Shown here: one piece after another, positions 5,880-6,539 of the stretch
How positions within the stretch are numbered: the stretch's first letter is position 1
Layout: each line of letters starts with the position of its first letter
Made by a program: the position numbers and the translations under genes
Assembly (NCBI GenBank): GCA_958434805.1
Contig: CAUBDX010000056.1
Location: 1-6,539 of the forward strand
Origin: an uncultured Phocaeicola sp.
GTDB taxonomy: Bacteria > Bacteroidota > Bacteroidia > Bacteroidales > Bacteroidaceae
Length of the DNA stretch: 6,539 nt
Reading direction: 5' to 3'
The notes under the pieces: model-generated
Databases searched by the model: none
What the model was told of the DNA's origin: nothing
Seen by the model: only the letters and a program-made list of their open reading frames with translations

Positions 5880-6182
5880 ATGAATTTGGCTTTTTCTGTT
5901 ATTGCTATGGAATGGTTCGATAAGATAAGCGAGTTTATGGAGGGTCTGCCGGAGTGGTTGCAGGCGCATCCGAGGTACGGCTACCTGATCGTGGCGGGAA
6001 TCCTGCTGCTGTGGCTTGTGGGGATTGTCTGCGGATGGCGGTGGACGTACTCCCGTCCGGGAAGTTGGGAAGGGAATTTCTGGCTGGGTACGCTGGGTGA
6101 AAGGAGTTACCGTTTCTGGCTGGGGCTGATCGTTGCCGCCGCAACGGGATGCGCCCTGTTGCTGTTCTTCGTAACGGGATAA
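5880..6182 (+). CDS. Small two-helix membrane protein resembling Imm17
   Basis: This is a 100-residue protein. It has an amphipathic start (MEWFDKISEFMEGLPEWLQAH), a membrane segment at about 33-53 (YGYLIVAGILLLWLVGIVCG), a loop WRWTYSRPGSWEGNFWLGTLG, then ERSYRFW and a second segment at about 79-98. The layout of two helices around a Trp-rich loop ending in a G-x-x-x-YR motif is what I recall of immunity protein 17 (Imm17) of polymorphic toxin systems. The resemblance is from memory and not tested. The start is ATG 5880, right for the promoter; ATG 5907 (MEWFD) is an alternative. It is the first gene of an apparent operon with the gene at 6213. If it is an immunity protein, its toxin is not in this window. 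Confidence 0.7.
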   Translation: MNLAFSVIAMEWFDKISEFMEGLPEWLQAHPRYGYLIVAGILLLWLVGIVCGWRWTYSRPGSWEGNFWLGTLGERSYRFWLGLIVAAATGCALLLFFVTG

Positions 6183-6200
6183 GCAAGCGGAAAACAAGGA

Positions 6201-6210
6201 AAGGAGGAAG
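6201..6210 (+). promoter_or_regulatory. Strong Shine-Dalgarno sequence before the last gene
   Basis: AAGGAGGAAG contains a full GGAGG (6203-6207) five bases before the ATG at 6213. Such a sequence is unusual for Bacteroidota, where most genes lack one, and it fixes the start of the following gene. Confidence 0.7.
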
Positions 6211-6212
6211 CT

Positions 6213-6539
6213 ATGTTCAAGGAACCGGCATACTGGATGTATTACTTCTGGAGCAAGAACAAACGTGCAAGGAAAGACAAGGCGGTTATCTCCAATGCCA
6301 CGTGGACGATGGCAATCCTGTGGTTTCTTAACCTGACGGCTCTCCATCTTTTGTTCGAGGCATGGGGATGGGATATGCTGACGGGCTGGTTCTCTTCCCT
6401 GACGGACAAGGCGGAATGGAGCAGGTTCAACCCGGTTGCCTATCTGTTCGCCGCAGCGACGCTCGCTCCTTTTATCTGGATTGCCGGAAAGCTGTATTAC
6501 CGTCCTGCGAAGCTGAAAGCGATGCAGGCGAAGTACGAG
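6213..6539 (+). CDS. Membrane protein, 3' end outside the window
   Basis: The frame is open for 109 codons from ATG 6213 to the window edge with no stop, so the gene is truncated here. The visible part starts with an aromatic and basic stretch (MFKEPAYWMYYFWSKNKRA), then a membrane segment at about 29-50 (TWTMAILWFLNLTALHLLFE), a loop (WGWDMLTGWFSSLTDKAEW) and a second segment at about 74-92 (AYLFAAATLAPFIWIAG) followed by a basic region (KLYYRPAKLKAMQAKYE). It starts 30 bases after the stop of the Imm17-like gene and shares its base composition, so the two are probably co-transcribed. I do not recognise a family. The strong Shine-Dalgarno and steady high-G+C codon use support a real gene. 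Confidence 0.75.
   Translation, partial: MFKEPAYWMYYFWSKNKRARKDKAVISNATWTMAILWFLNLTALHLLFEAWGWDMLTGWFSSLTDKAEWSRFNPVAYLFAAATLAPFIWIAGKLYYRPAKLKAMQAKYE

Noticed and set aside
5841..6347. Minus-strand open frame of 168 codons opposite the Imm17-like and last genes
   Set aside because: The protein is low-complexity and rich in Gln, Arg, Pro and Ser. The plus-strand genes have a promoter, a Shine-Dalgarno and membrane segments.

Overview
The window looks like a piece of a Bacteroidales chromosome, most likely Bacteroides or Parabacteroides. Copies of the Bacteroidota -7 promoter element (TAnnTTTG) lie just upstream of several genes. There is a secreted glycoside hydrolase family 2 enzyme, a PorT-like outer-membrane beta-barrel protein and a WG-repeat membrane protein, and there is almost no Shine-Dalgarno use. 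I recognise no ribosomal RNA, tRNA, CRISPR array, transposase or integrase.

Layout, left to right. An AT-rich leader with a CTTGCAAA triplet repeat precedes a promoter and a 142-residue multi-pass membrane protein (247-675, +). About 750 bases follow with no intact gene. Its minus strand appears to hold at least two decayed small genes in an operon-like arrangement (1366-1247 and 1232-865), one with a signal peptide broken by a stop codon. A hairpin terminator (1384-1433) then ends a complete 679-residue GH2 beta-galactosidase-type enzyme (3471-1432, -), which has a good promoter. After an AT-rich spacer comes a beta-barrel protein gene (about 4456-3764, -). It has a clear signal peptide but no ATG, GTG or TTG start in its own frame near that peptide.

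Between about 4600 and 4990 lies a region with a perfect 20-bp inverted repeat and a cluster of the heptamer TTGCACC/GGTGCAA. To its right the base composition changes: sample 60-base lines counted by eye rise from about 27-45% G+C on the left to about 57-65% on the right. The right side has a WG-repeat membrane protein (5748-4993, -), divergent from two small membrane protein genes (5880-6182 and 6213 to the window end, +). The first of these two resembles Imm17-type immunity proteins.

How they fit together. The GH2 enzyme probably trims galactosides or related glycans in the periplasm or at the cell surface, but there is no SusC/SusD pair here to define a polysaccharide locus. The right-hand block looks like accessory DNA, possibly the edge of a toxin-immunity, type VI secretion or conjugative-element region. 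That reading is inference from composition and family resemblance. The two observations most worth checking are the start of the beta-barrel gene, where an in-phase A AAA AAG slippery heptamer could join an upstream ATG frame to the signal peptide frame, and the palindrome/TTGCACC cluster at the composition boundary.
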